Virus record (IMG/VR): IMGVR_UViG_3300037674_000248
Location: 1 to 31,211 of that record
Length of the DNA: 31,211 bases
Origin: a virus
Strand: one strand, 5' to 3'
Shown here: positions 1 through 7,475 of the stretch, piece after piece
Layout: each line of letters opens with the position of its first letter
Position numbering within the stretch: position 1 is the stretch's first letter
Notes under the pieces: model-generated
What the model was told of the DNA's origin: nothing
Databases searched by the model: none
Seen by the model: the letters and a program-made list of their open reading frames with translations, nothing else
Translations under genes and position numbers: made by a program

Positions 1-324
1 CTAACTAAATTCATGGGAACAGAAGTTGAAATAACTTCGGCATGGATTTCACCTAAAAACTTTTTTGAAATACTAACAGAAGAACTATCTGGTTATGACC
101 CAGAGGTAGAACTTACCATGACCTATGTGGATGAGTTTTATAACTTTGCTGGTGCGTATTGGTTTGCAAATCTATACGGTCCTGGCGGAGGACTTGGCAA
201 TAGGGAAGAGAGTGGTGGTTGGTTTAAAATAGAGCATGATAAAATTGAAGATTCAAACCCTTCAGATCTGCCTGACTATATAACAGATACAATAGAACTT
301 TGGGGGCAAGAAGGATGCGCTTAG
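1..324 (+). CDS. Api92-like protein (ferredoxin-like fold), 5' partial
   Basis: The frame is open to the first base (codons for L-T-K-F precede the first ATG at 13), so the gene probably starts upstream of the window. The visible part reads TKFMGTEVEITSAWIS, then a Phe/Leu-rich stretch, then Y-N-F-A-G-A-Y-W-F. This order (W/T-K, SAWSPP-like, then D/N-FAG-Y-F) is that of the C-terminal ferredoxin-like domain of Api92/YubB-type proteins, common on phages and plasmids. No enzymatic role is known to me. It ends by overlapping the next gene's start. The family call is from memory of the pattern; the alternative is an unrelated small phage protein starting at 13. Confidence 0.6.
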   Translation, partial: LTKFMGTEVEITSAWISPKNFFEILTEELSGYDPEVELTMTYVDEFYNFAGAYWFANLYGPGGGLGNREESGGWFKIEHDKIEDSNPSDLPDYITDTIELWGQEGCA

Positions 325-800
325 ATTATAAAGGTGTAGGCAAAGTAGGAATTACCTGTAGCACATTTGATTTCTTACATGCTGGCCATGTTGTTATGTT
401 AGAAGAAGCCAAACGACATTGTGATTATCTTATTGCAGCATTACAAGTGGATCCAACCTTAGACAGAGAATTTAAAAATTATCCTGTTCAAAGTATCGTG
501 GAAAGACAAATACAGTTAGCTGCTGTCAAGTTTGTAGACGAGATTGTTATGTACAATACTGAAAAGGATTTAGAAGATCTATTTTTAACATTACCTTTAG
601 ATGTAAGAGTTATAGGTGATGAATACAAGAGTAGAGAGTTTACAGCAAAAGCAATTTGCCATCAAAGAGGCATACAAATAATTTATAATAAAAGAGATCA
701 TTCGTTTAGTACAACTGATCTCAGAACTAGAACCGTGAGGAGAGAAAATGAAAACAACGGCACTTCAAAGAGTGATAAACTGTCTAAAAGCAGAAAATAG
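315..800 (+). CDS. Cytidylyltransferase-like nucleotidyltransferase (TagD/HldE-C type)
   Basis: 161 aa from the ATG at 315; a TTG at 300 would add five residues but 315 fits the family N-terminus. Visible motifs of the HIGH-type nucleotidyltransferase fold: G-I-T-C-S-T-F-D-F-L-H-A-G-H at residues 12-25 (HxGH, nucleotide binding), V-I-G-D-E-Y at 99-104, and S-T-T-D-L-R-T-R at 132-139 (the ISTTxLRxR signature). Enzymes of this type join CTP or ATP to a sugar- or polyol-phosphate to make an activated sugar or glycerol; the substrate cannot be told. A glycosyltransferase gene lies just downstream, which suggests a role in glycan or surface modification. The basic, low-complexity C-terminus (after residue 140) overlaps the next gene by 53 bases. 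Confidence 0.85.
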   Translation: MRLDYKGVGKVGITCSTFDFLHAGHVVMLEEAKRHCDYLIAALQVDPTLDREFKNYPVQSIVERQIQLAAVKFVDEIVMYNTEKDLEDLFLTLPLDVRVIGDEYKSREFTAKAICHQRGIQIIYNKRDHSFSTTDLRTRTVRRENENNGTSKSDKLSKSRK

Positions 801-939
801 AACAATGGAACCAAGCTTTAGATCATATTGGAAACATACAGCTGAGACATTGGCTGTTAAGAACAATATAGATATAGCAGATGTAAAAAATAAATTGGAG
901 ATATACGATGCCTCAACTAAAAGTCGTAGCATGCACTAA
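748..939 (+). CDS. Small hypothetical protein (63 aa)
   Basis: Not recognised. A strong ribosome binding site (GAGGAG, 737-742) sits five bases before the ATG, which favours a real gene although its first 53 bases overlap the cytidylyltransferase gene in another frame. The product is basic, without membrane segments or cysteine clusters; residues 25-50 look helical (W-K-H-T-A-E-T-L-A-V, then a D-V-K-N-K-L segment). It also overlaps the next gene by 32 bases, so the group is probably cotranscribed. Confidence 0.6.
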   Translation: MKTTALQRVINCLKAENRTMEPSFRSYWKHTAETLAVKNNIDIADVKNKLEIYDASTKSRSMH

Positions 940-1237
940 TATTTGGGAGTCCAAAGGAGAGAGTAGAGACTTTCCTATGTGGCAATCTATTGGTTGTAGA
1001 GAATATATTATAGGTAGAACTAACAAGGTTCCTACCCTGGAAGATATTGGTGCAATGATAACCTCACTTCAACATATATTAGAAGGGAGAATTACTCCTT
1101 CGGTTATTGAAGTTATAACAGGTCATGAAGTTTATGAACAAAATAATTTGACACATAATGAAAATTTCCAATTAAAATATGGAGACGCGATTGATTTTCC
1201 CGCAGAAGACATCACCAACATCCAGGTTGAAGAATAG
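908..1237 (+). CDS. Hypothetical protein (109 aa)
   Basis: Not recognised. The ATG at 908 follows GGAG (898-901) with six bases between. The product is soluble and acidic, with a beta-rich start (L-K-V-V-A-C-T-N-I-W), a central T-L-E-D-I-G-A-M-I-T-S-L helix and an acidic end. No catalytic motif is visible. It overlaps both neighbours and belongs to the same run as the cytidylyltransferase and glycosyltransferase genes. Nothing in it supports a function. Confidence 0.65.
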   Translation: MPQLKVVACTNIWESKGESRDFPMWQSIGCREYIIGRTNKVPTLEDIGAMITSLQHILEGRITPSVIEVITGHEVYEQNNLTHNENFQLKYGDAIDFPAEDITNIQVEE

Positions 1238-1949
1238 GTTTACAGCAGGTTATACCTACTACCAAGAGCCGGAGCATTTAGAGAAGCAAATTAAAGTTTG
1301 GCAAACCTGGCCAGATCAAATAGATATATTTATTGTTGATGATGGATCTGAAATATTTGAAGCACACGATATTCTGAAAGAGGTTTGGATACCTGATTCA
1401 GGACCCACCATACAACTGTGGAAATGCACTAGAGACCTAGGGTTCAATTCACATGGTTGTAGAAATTTAATAGCACAATACGCAGAAACAGATTTCATAG
1501 CATTCTTTGATATGGATATGCGTATGCACGCTCCTGATGTCGCTAGATTAAAAAGAAAAAAGTTTGAGGAAGGTAAATTATATTATCATCATGCCTATGT
1601 GGCACCAAAACAAACAATGATGCAACAACCAGGACACAGGAATTGCTTTGTAATAGGTAAGAAAACGTTCTGGAAAGCAGGTGGTTATGATGAATCTTTC
1701 ACAGGACATCACTTTGGTGATAGAGAATTTATAGAAAGAGTTTTGGATACAGGAGCAGATATAACATTTACAGAGACTTCTATTGTTTTAGATAGATTGG
1801 GAAGACATGGAATAGTTAAAGGTGATGAGCCAAAGACAAAATATATAGATGATGAGTTCTTTTATGTTCCTTTAAAAGAATCAGAGGTTAGAAAATTAAA
1901 AGGAACGGTAAAGAAAAGATTAAATTTTCCGTTCATTAAATTATTATAA
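1227..1949 (+). CDS. Glycosyltransferase, GT-A fold (family 2-like)
   Basis: Probable start TTG at 1227 (240 aa), just before the first beta strand (F-T-A-G-Y-T-Y-Y); an ATG at 1179 gives 256 aa but adds a Pro/Thr-rich tail atypical of the fold. Neither start has a clear ribosome binding site. Motifs of GT-A enzymes: I-F-I-V-D-D-G-S (nucleotide-sugar binding), R-D-L-G-F-N-S-H-G-C-R-N, F-F-D-M-D-M-R (the DxD-type metal site), and a later G-G-Y-D-E-S-F-T-G-H-H-F-G-D-R-E-F acceptor-side segment. It would transfer an activated sugar, to virion protein, DNA base or host glycan; which one is unknown. Its stop codon overlaps the TATAAATA box of the next gene, so this is the last gene before the late block. 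Confidence 0.8.
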   Translation: MKNRFTAGYTYYQEPEHLEKQIKVWQTWPDQIDIFIVDDGSEIFEAHDILKEVWIPDSGPTIQLWKCTRDLGFNSHGCRNLIAQYAETDFIAFFDMDMRMHAPDVARLKRKKFEEGKLYYHHAYVAPKQTMMQQPGHRNCFVIGKKTFWKAGGYDESFTGHHFGDREFIERVLDTGADITFTETSIVLDRLGRHGIVKGDEPKTKYIDDEFFYVPLKESEVRKLKGTVKKRLNFPFIKLL

Positions 1950-1952
1950 ATA
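1945..1952 (+). promoter_or_regulatory. T4-type late promoter (TATAAATA)
   Basis: An exact match to the T4 late-promoter box, overlapping the stop codon of the glycosyltransferase gene and ending five bases before the ATG at 1958. In T4 the box spans about -13 to -6, so the predicted transcription start falls on the A of the ATG and the mRNA would have no leader. Late promoters of this kind need the phage sigma factor (gp55) and its coactivators. Confidence 0.65.
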
Positions 1953-1957
1953 CTGTT

Positions 1958-3118
1958 ATGAGATTTACTGAATTTTTAAAAGAAGAGTCGGAAGAAGATA
2001 AGCTCAAACACCTAGAGCATGTCGAAGATCATGTTATCCATGCGGGTAAAAAAGGGTTTGGACACGCCTTCCATACTATAAATGACGTTCATAAAAAACT
2101 TGCAGGTAAAGGCGGAAAGGATACAGATGTTACAATGAAGTATGATGGCAGTCCTGCTGTTATATTTGGTGAACATCCTGAAACAAAGAAGTTCTTTGTA
2201 GCATCCAAATCAGCATTTAATAAGAATCCTAAGATAAACCATACCCATGAGGATATAGAAAAGAATCACGGACATGCACCAGGCTTAGTAGAAAAATTAA
2301 AAGCAGCCTTAGATCACGCACACAAAATTAAGCCACAAGGCATATACCAAGCAGACATTATGCACGCTGGAGATGTCAACCATGATAAAAAGAATAACAG
2401 AGTAGATTTTACACCCAACACAATAACATACCACGCACCCGCTGATTCGGAGCATGGCAAAGCAGCAACTAAAGCTAAGCTAGGGTTAGCAGTACATACA
2501 CAGTACGAAGGTAAGGATATTAAGTCGTTAAAGGCAGTACATAACCCTGATATGAGCCATTTTAAGGGTCATAAAGACGTTCATTTAATGAACACAGCAC
2601 ACGATACATCTACACATAGATACTCCTTAGAGGACAGGAAACAAGTAGATCATCACCTAGAACAGGCTGTAGCACACTTTAAACAAACCCCAGACGAACA
2701 TCACGACACAGTAGGCAAACATTCTGTTGCTTTAAAGACATATATAAACCACGGAGTACGAACAGGAGAAGAACATTCTCACGAAGGATTCGTAAAACAT
2801 CATTCAAATACACATCAAAAGAAAATAGATGGTGTGAAAACTGACGCGGCCAAAGCTCGTCATCAAACAACAAAAGACAACACAATAGATCACATAAATA
2901 AGAATAAAGAGCATTTTGAAGGCCCTATGAATATGCACAAACATCTTCAAGCTGCAAAGAATATTATAACAAATAATTTATCCCAGAAATCACAATGGGG
3001 GCATGAGATATCAGGGGCAGATAGTAAACCAGAAGGTTTTGTAGCTATAAGAAGAGGCAGGCCTTCTAAATTTGTAGATAGAAAAGAATTTAGTGCAGCT
3101 AATTTTAATAAAGGATAA
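1958..3118 (+). CDS. Ligase-like nucleotidyltransferase-fold phage protein, His-rich (DUF6267-like)
   Basis: 386 aa. K-Y-D-G-S at residues 61-65 matches motif I (KxDG) of the ATP/NAD-dependent DNA and RNA ligase/capping-enzyme superfamily, where the Lys takes the AMP. G-I-Y-Q-A-D-I-M (about 127-134) resembles motif III, and E-G-F-V-A-I at 359-364 followed by S-K-F-V-D-R resembles motifs IV/V. The start M-R-F-T-E-F-L is typical of T4-like virion-region genes, and I know the family from marine T4-like phages as DUF6267; its role is undescribed as far as I know. About 43 of 386 residues are His, far above normal. A late promoter lies directly upstream. It could be an active ligase or adenylyltransferase, or a structural protein that kept the fold. 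Confidence 0.7.
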   Translation: MRFTEFLKEESEEDKLKHLEHVEDHVIHAGKKGFGHAFHTINDVHKKLAGKGGKDTDVTMKYDGSPAVIFGEHPETKKFFVASKSAFNKNPKINHTHEDIEKNHGHAPGLVEKLKAALDHAHKIKPQGIYQADIMHAGDVNHDKKNNRVDFTPNTITYHAPADSEHGKAATKAKLGLAVHTQYEGKDIKSLKAVHNPDMSHFKGHKDVHLMNTAHDTSTHRYSLEDRKQVDHHLEQAVAHFKQTPDEHHDTVGKHSVALKTYINHGVRTGEEHSHEGFVKHHSNTHQKKIDGVKTDAAKARHQTTKDNTIDHINKNKEHFEGPMNMHKHLQAAKNIITNNLSQKSQWGHEISGADSKPEGFVAIRRGRPSKFVDRKEFSAANFNKG

Positions 3119-3120
3119 AC

Positions 3121-3231
3121 ATGGGTAAAGGACAGAATAGAGAACGAGGGAATAAAAACAAAAAGAAACCCTCACTAAGCATTAAAGAGAAAAAGGCAAA
3201 GAAGAAAGATAAACGTGGAAAAACCAGATAA
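3121..3231 (+). CDS. Very basic 36-aa peptide
   Basis: ATG at 3121, two bases after the stop of the ligase-like gene, with AAAGGA (3110-3115) as ribosome binding site, and a TAA at 3229-3231. The peptide is almost entirely Lys, Arg, Asn, Ser and Gly (M-G-K-G-Q-N-R-E-R-G at the start, K-K-K-P-S-L-S-I-K in the middle). I know similar tiny basic proteins in marine phages but no function; nucleic-acid binding is a guess from charge. Its last 17 bases overlap the GTG start of the next gene, so the three are probably translationally coupled. Confidence 0.6.
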   Translation: MGKGQNRERGNKNKKKPSLSIKEKKAKKKDKRGKTR

Positions 3232-3844
3232 ACATATAGTATTTTCATACGGAAGGATGAATCCACCTACTGCTGGACATAGCAAAGTCGTAGATAAGGT
3301 TAAGTCACATGCAGATAAGATAGGTGCAAATCATGCTGTAGTAGTTAGCCACAAACAACACCACAAAGATAATCCTTTACACCACGAACACAAAAAAGAT
3401 TTTTTAAAGCACGTGCATCCAGATGTAAATTTTGAAAATTCAACAAAAGAACACCCTTCATTCTTACATCAATTAAAAAAGTTTAATCAGGAAGGACATA
3501 CACACGCAACAATGGTAGTTGGTTCTGATAGAGTAAAAGACTTTAAATCACTAGCTAAAAAATATAATGGAAAGGAATACAATTATAAGAAAATACATAT
3601 ACTTTCAGCAGGCCAAAGAGATCCAGATGCCACAGGGGTGGAAGGCATCAGTGGAACTAAAATGAGAGACCATGCTAGAAACAATGATTATAAATCCTTT
3701 AAATCAGGACTACATTCTAACCACGCAGAAGATCATGCCAAGAAATTATTTAAAGCGACAAGAGAAGGTATGAAATTGAACGAAGATGAAACAGGATACT
3801 ATGATTTTAAAAGATTCCTCCTCTCTGAAGAATTCAAATGCTAA
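3215..3844 (+). CDS. HxGH-type adenylyl/cytidylyltransferase-like protein, His-rich
   Basis: 209 aa from the GTG at 3215; an in-frame start fits because F-S-Y-G-R-M-N-P-P-T-A-G-H (residues 10-22) is the classic first motif (GRFNPPTxGH) of NMN adenylyltransferase-like enzymes. V-V-G-S-D-R at 101-106 and G-I-S-G-T-K-M-R at 144-151 (the ISxTxxR motif) complete the active site. Such enzymes join a nucleotide to a phosphorylated partner (NMN, pantetheine-P, glycerol-P); a role in NAD or RNA metabolism is possible. About 21 of 209 residues are His. It sits directly after the ligase-like gene and shares its late promoter, a pairing I recall from T4-like marine phages. The C-terminus (F-K-R-F-L-L-S-E-E-F) resembles N-termini of virion-region proteins. 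Confidence 0.75.
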   Translation: MEKPDKHIVFSYGRMNPPTAGHSKVVDKVKSHADKIGANHAVVVSHKQHHKDNPLHHEHKKDFLKHVHPDVNFENSTKEHPSFLHQLKKFNQEGHTHATMVVGSDRVKDFKSLAKKYNGKEYNYKKIHILSAGQRDPDATGVEGISGTKMRDHARNNDYKSFKSGLHSNHAEDHAKKLFKATREGMKLNEDETGYYDFKRFLLSEEFKC

Positions 3845-4134
3845 TATTTTACAGACTATTAATATCAATGGCAACTGCCACCTTTGGCACAGCATTTGCT
3901 AAATGGTTTATAACAACTAAATTAGGTGGTTGGGTTCAAATTAAGTTTGATACATTCATGGAATACTTAGCACAAAAATATGATATTGAAGTGGCTAAAA
4001 AGCAATCTAAATTTGAACAAGATTATCCTTTGATGAAACAAAGAATTGAAAAACTTGAGAAGTGGAGTCATCCAGATAGGCAGAAACAATTTAACAAAGT
4101 AATTAAAGAATTAGAGAGACAGATAAATGAGTAA
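3838..4134 (+). CDS. Small membrane-associated hypothetical protein (98 aa)
   Basis: Starts at an ATG overlapping the previous stop by seven bases. Residues 1-25 are hydrophobic (M-L-I-F-Y-R-L-L, then A-T-F-G-T-A-F-A-K-W-F) and could form one membrane segment; the rest is a charged, mostly helical tail ending in a short coiled coil (E-K-L-E-K-W-S, K-E-L-E-R-Q). It directly precedes the spanin pair and overlaps its first gene by eight bases, so a place in the lysis cassette is possible, but there is no diagnostic motif. Confidence 0.6.
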   Translation: MLIFYRLLISMATATFGTAFAKWFITTKLGGWVQIKFDTFMEYLAQKYDIEVAKKQSKFEQDYPLMKQRIEKLEKWSHPDRQKQFNKVIKELERQINE

Positions 4135-4504
4135 AATATTTATGGGAATAATAGTATCTTTGGTACTAGCCTTTGGTACTTACTATTGGTTGTCTGAAAG
4201 AAAGATAGAAAGACTAACAGAAAATAATGCGGCACTAACAATAGCAGCAACGACTAACCAAGAAACAATAGAAAAAATGGATCTAGATAATAGAGCCTTC
4301 CAGTTAGCCAACGATGAATTAAAAGTAAAATTACAGGCATCCGAACAATATGGTGAACAGTTATCTGAGAAGTTACGAACACATGATTTAACCATGTTAA
4401 CCTTGAGAAAACCTGGGTTAATAGAAAAGAGAGTAAACAATGCAACAAATAAGCTATTCGAAGACTTTGAGTCTTCTACTGCTACCAATTCTGATAAGCC
4501 TTAG
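4127..4504 (+). CDS. Rz-like inner-membrane spanin (i-spanin)
   Basis: 125 aa with a single N-terminal membrane anchor (residues 4-22, M-S-K-I-F-M-G-I-I-V-S-L-V-L-A) followed by a long periplasmic helix/coiled coil (about 25-90), the standard i-spanin plan. I-spanins pair with an outer-membrane lipoprotein and fuse the two membranes in the last step of Gram-negative lysis. The next gene starts inside its last 65 bases in another frame and encodes a lipoprotein, the arrangement typical of Rz/Rz1. Sequence similarity to known Rz proteins is not obvious, so the call rests on architecture and gene order. Confidence 0.7.
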   Translation: MSKIFMGIIVSLVLAFGTYYWLSERKIERLTENNAALTIAATTNQETIEKMDLDNRAFQLANDELKVKLQASEQYGEQLSEKLRTHDLTMLTLRKPGLIEKRVNNATNKLFEDFESSTATNSDKP

Positions 4505-4832
4505 TAGCTGTAGTCTATTACCTAAAGAAGTACAGGTACAGACCAAATTTGTAGAGAGAAACATACCTATAATGGGACACCCACAGGGTGTTAACCTATA
4601 TCCGGTACAGTTTTATGCAGTTACGGCAGATAACTATGACGAGTTTAAAGAAAAATTTGAAAAAGATTATGGAGATTTCGTTTTCTTCGCTATTAGCGTC
4701 CCTGACTACGAAAATCTGTCCCTAAACATGGGAGAACTAAAAAGATACATAGAACAACAAAAAACTATCATTGTCTACTATGAGAAAAGTATAAATAATG
4801 AATATAAGGCACAAATAGGCATAGAAGAATGA
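4440..4832 (+). CDS. Rz1-like outer-membrane lipoprotein spanin (o-spanin)
   Basis: 130 aa. A lipoprotein signal peptide is clear: K8, hydrophobic core (L-S-L-L-L-L-P-I-L-I), lipobox L-S-S-C with the lipidated Cys at residue 24. The mature part (107 aa) is longer than classical Rz1 and not strongly Pro-rich: Y-P-V-Q-F-Y-A-V-T-A-D-N-Y-D-E-F, then a C-terminal helix. The start lies within the i-spanin gene (65 shared bases), as in overlapping spanin pairs. The stop overlaps the next gene's ATG (ATGATG at 4829). A late promoter box lies inside its 3' end (4790-4797). The spanin role is inferred from context; a generic lipoprotein is the alternative. Confidence 0.7.
   Translation: MQQISYSKTLSLLLLPILISLSSCSLLPKEVQVQTKFVERNIPIMGHPQGVNLYPVQFYAVTADNYDEFKEKFEKDYGDFVFFAISVPDYENLSLNMGELKRYIEQQKTIIVYYEKSINNEYKAQIGIEE
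4790..4797 (+). promoter_or_regulatory. T4-type late promoter (TATAAATA)
   Basis: Exact TATAAATA inside the 3' end of the o-spanin gene. The predicted start near 4803 would give a leader of about 26 bases before the ATG at 4829, with AGAAG (4823-4827) as a weak ribosome binding site. Spacing and the virion-type downstream gene support it; an AT-rich background makes chance possible. Confidence 0.55.
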
Positions 4833-7405
4833 TGAACCTGAAAGAAGCGGCAAAATATCTTGACATTCCCCAGCACATAGCTGAGGAAGTAAGCCTTACG
4901 GAAGTGAAAGAAGGCTACAAGCAGGACTTCAAAAGACAAGAACTGGAACATGAATTGAGACACGAAAAATCAAAACATGATACCGGTGGATTTAGAATTT
5001 CAGATTCAGATGCCAAAAAAGCTAAAGAAAGATTAAAAAAGAAATACGGTAAGTTTGCCCGTCATTTTAGAGAGTTTGTTGATATAGATGAAGCTAGAAA
5101 AATGTATGACGGTGGCAGAGCAGCCAAAACAGGCTGGAATTGTGGCGACTGTGGCGCAGAGAAGAATCGTAGCGATCAATGTAGAAGCTGTGGTTCGCCT
5201 AAGAGATTCCATAAAGTGAATGAGTCTCATGCATCAATGGATAGAATGGCTGATAATTGGAACGATCATGCAGACCATAAACATCCTAAAGTCCAAAAAC
5301 ATATCAAGGCAGCAGAAAAAGCATACAATTCTAAAGATCATGAAGGCTTTTTTCACCACACACAAAGAGCAATGGATAACGCGCACACTCTAAGCCAACA
5401 GGCTAAAAAGAAATCTGTTAAAGAAGATCTAAAAAAAGACTTTCAAAAAGCCTCTGATGCCGGAGATAACCTGCGCAAATTTGTCAAAGGGAAGGCTAAA
5501 AAGAAAGAACAAAAAAGAGTAATTGAATCTTTAGCTCAACTGGCCAGCTCAGGCCTAAACCATAAGCCAATTCAAAAAAAAAAGTCTAAGATAGACCCTG
5601 GAAAAGCAGTAAGATCAGCAGCTGCTGAAAGATTACAAAAACAAGCCAAAGCTGAAACTAAAAACACAACAGTCAAACAAAAGTTTGGTGAAGCGTATCC
5701 TGTTTATAAAACACAAGAATATATGGATCGTCCAGGTAGAGCAACAAGACAAGCAGTATATAATATAGATAAAGCAGCCAAGAAGATTTCTAAGAAAAAA
5801 GTAACTAAAAAAGCAGAGAAAACTACACCTACTATGAAAGATGTTAAAAAGAGTATGTGGGGTGAAGGATTTAAGGATCAATTTGAGCCAGAGTATTCAG
5901 AAGCTAAGAGAAGACTTACTAATAAAATTAGAGCAAAAGTTGGTATGAAAAAGAAACCTGTTTTAGATTGGAAGAAAGAAAGATTTGGTAAGTTGGCACA
6001 CGCACACGAGGCTACGCACGATGTTCACCGTACAATAATTGTACCAACTGAAAACCAAAATGATCGTACCCACCAGCCTCCTAAGAAAAAAAAAATAAAA
6101 GAGGACGCAGCTTCCGGCCGTCCTATTAAAAAACCAGTTAAAAAAGTTAATAAAAAAGACAGCGGCAAAGATGGATCGTTCGTATTCACAAGCCCCAAGT
6201 CTAATGTCATAGGTTCCTATCAGTTAAGAAACAAAGTTGGTGCCAGACTGGGACTAAAACCAATCGTTGCAGAGACAGCAGAATATAAAGCAGCAATGGG
6301 TCCTGGTAGTCATGAGTGGGGAACAGATATTGGAAGAGACTATTTTAAAAAACTAACACCTGGACAAGACAATCCACCAGAGGATCCTATTAAGCCTTTA
6401 AACATTAAAGCTAGGAAGCCACAAGACGAGAAAGGTGTTAAGGTAACAGAAACTAAACTTCCTCCACATTTGGCTAAGTTTATAAATCCTAAAACAGGAA
6501 ATTTAAAAGCAAAGTACGAAAAACGTATTAAGACAGGAAAGAAGCCCACATTTACAGTTAAAGATGTAACTCCAAAAGGTTACGGTCCTGTAGAAGAAGA
6601 ATTTAGTTTAGATCATATTGTCGCGAAACAAGCAGAACATTCAAAAGAAAAATACCCAGAAGATAACGAAGTAAATGCACAATGGCAAGCAAATATCGAT
6701 GGCATTCTTACAGGAGCATATGAGGGCGGAGAAATTACTTGGGCTGATGTTGAAGCATTAGATAAAGAAGCAGAAAATATTACCTGGGATCAAGAAGTTG
6801 ATATGGGATTGTATGATGACGATGAATTAGATATGGTTGATTTTGACGGAGATCCTTTGAACGATGTAAACATCATCGAAGTCCTATCCGTACAAGGACG
6901 TATGAAAAGACGTTTTGCTGCTAGACGTAACAGACAAAAATTAAAAGTTGCACGTGGCATAGCCCTAAGACGTGGTTCTACTCCAGATAGAATTAAAAAG
7001 AGAGCAACACGTGGTGCCAGACTTATGGTTTATAAAAGACTATTAAGAGGCAGGTCCAGAGCTACTCTACCACCTGCTGAGAAGGAACGTTTAGAGAGGA
7101 TGATAACAAGATTTGCGCCATTAGTTAATCGTATTTCAGTTAAATTAATGCCTCAAATAAGAAAGAACGAAATTAAACGTATGGGAAATAGAGGCAAAAA
7201 AGCAGCCACAACCAGTAAAAAGTTTAAAGCAGCTAAACCAATACGTGGAGCGGCTAGTGCAAAGGCTAAACGATATAAAATCAAGAAGCCAGGCAAATAC
7301 AAAGCTCCTAAACCTAAGAAATTTAAGTCAGCCCATAGAACAGGCGGACCTACCCTCAAGAGAAAATCAAAAGCTTATAAGGCCTTCAGTTACTCTGTAG
7401 GTTAA
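4829..7405 (+). CDS. Giant Lys-rich virion-region protein with zinc ribbon (858 aa)
   Basis: No enzyme domain is recognised. In order: a charged N-terminus; a RanBP2-like zinc ribbon with W103, C105, C108, C118 and C121; a His-rich helical patch (about 130-185, helical-repeat-like); long Lys/Ala-rich low-complexity linkers with recurring K-K-K-(V/I)-K-E-(D/S) strings (193-200, 419-426); an acidic segment (about 600-680); and a very Arg/Lys-rich helical region (about 688-800, Q-G-R-M-K-R-R-F-A-A-R-R) that I recall at the C-termini of several T4-like phage proteins. The basic ends suggest nucleic-acid contact, perhaps an internal head protein, which is inference. Two runs of ten adenines (5574-5583, 6086-6095) lie in the gene. 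It has its own late promoter candidate. Confidence 0.6.
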   Translation: MMNLKEAAKYLDIPQHIAEEVSLTEVKEGYKQDFKRQELEHELRHEKSKHDTGGFRISDSDAKKAKERLKKKYGKFARHFREFVDIDEARKMYDGGRAAKTGWNCGDCGAEKNRSDQCRSCGSPKRFHKVNESHASMDRMADNWNDHADHKHPKVQKHIKAAEKAYNSKDHEGFFHHTQRAMDNAHTLSQQAKKKSVKEDLKKDFQKASDAGDNLRKFVKGKAKKKEQKRVIESLAQLASSGLNHKPIQKKKSKIDPGKAVRSAAAERLQKQAKAETKNTTVKQKFGEAYPVYKTQEYMDRPGRATRQAVYNIDKAAKKISKKKVTKKAEKTTPTMKDVKKSMWGEGFKDQFEPEYSEAKRRLTNKIRAKVGMKKKPVLDWKKERFGKLAHAHEATHDVHRTIIVPTENQNDRTHQPPKKKKIKEDAASGRPIKKPVKKVNKKDSGKDGSFVFTSPKSNVIGSYQLRNKVGARLGLKPIVAETAEYKAAMGPGSHEWGTDIGRDYFKKLTPGQDNPPEDPIKPLNIKARKPQDEKGVKVTETKLPPHLAKFINPKTGNLKAKYEKRIKTGKKPTFTVKDVTPKGYGPVEEEFSLDHIVAKQAEHSKEKYPEDNEVNAQWQANIDGILTGAYEGGEITWADVEALDKEAENITWDQEVDMGLYDDDELDMVDFDGDPLNDVNIIEVLSVQGRMKRRFAARRNRQKLKVARGIALRRGSTPDRIKKRATRGARLMVYKRLLRGRSRATLPPAEKERLERMITRFAPLVNRISVKLMPQIRKNEIKRMGNRGKKAATTSKKFKAAKPIRGAASAKAKRYKIKKPGKYKAPKPKKFKSAHRTGGPTLKRKSKAYKAFSYSVG

Positions 7406-7447
7406 ACTCCCTCAATACAAATATTTGGACATCTAGTGGTTCAGATG

Positions 7448-7455
7448 TATAAATA
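7448..7455 (+). promoter_or_regulatory. T4-type late promoter (TATAAATA)
   Basis: Exact TATAAATA in the 70-base intergenic gap. The predicted start near 7461 leaves a 15-base leader carrying AAGAGGA (7463-7469) six bases before the GTG at 7476. Being intergenic, with correct spacing to a good ribosome binding site, this is the best-placed late promoter in the window. Confidence 0.75.
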
Positions 7456-7475
7456 CGAGTATAAGAGGAATTTGA

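Noticed and set aside
1149-1160. TTGACACATAAT as a promoter
   Set aside because: The -35-like and -10-like hexamers are adjacent, with no room for a spacer.
4183-4488. A 101-aa minus-strand open frame opposite the spanin genes, and other antisense frames in Lys-rich genes
   Set aside because: These mirror codon composition (Lys-rich genes give Phe-rich antisense frames) and have no ribosome binding sites or recognisable motifs.
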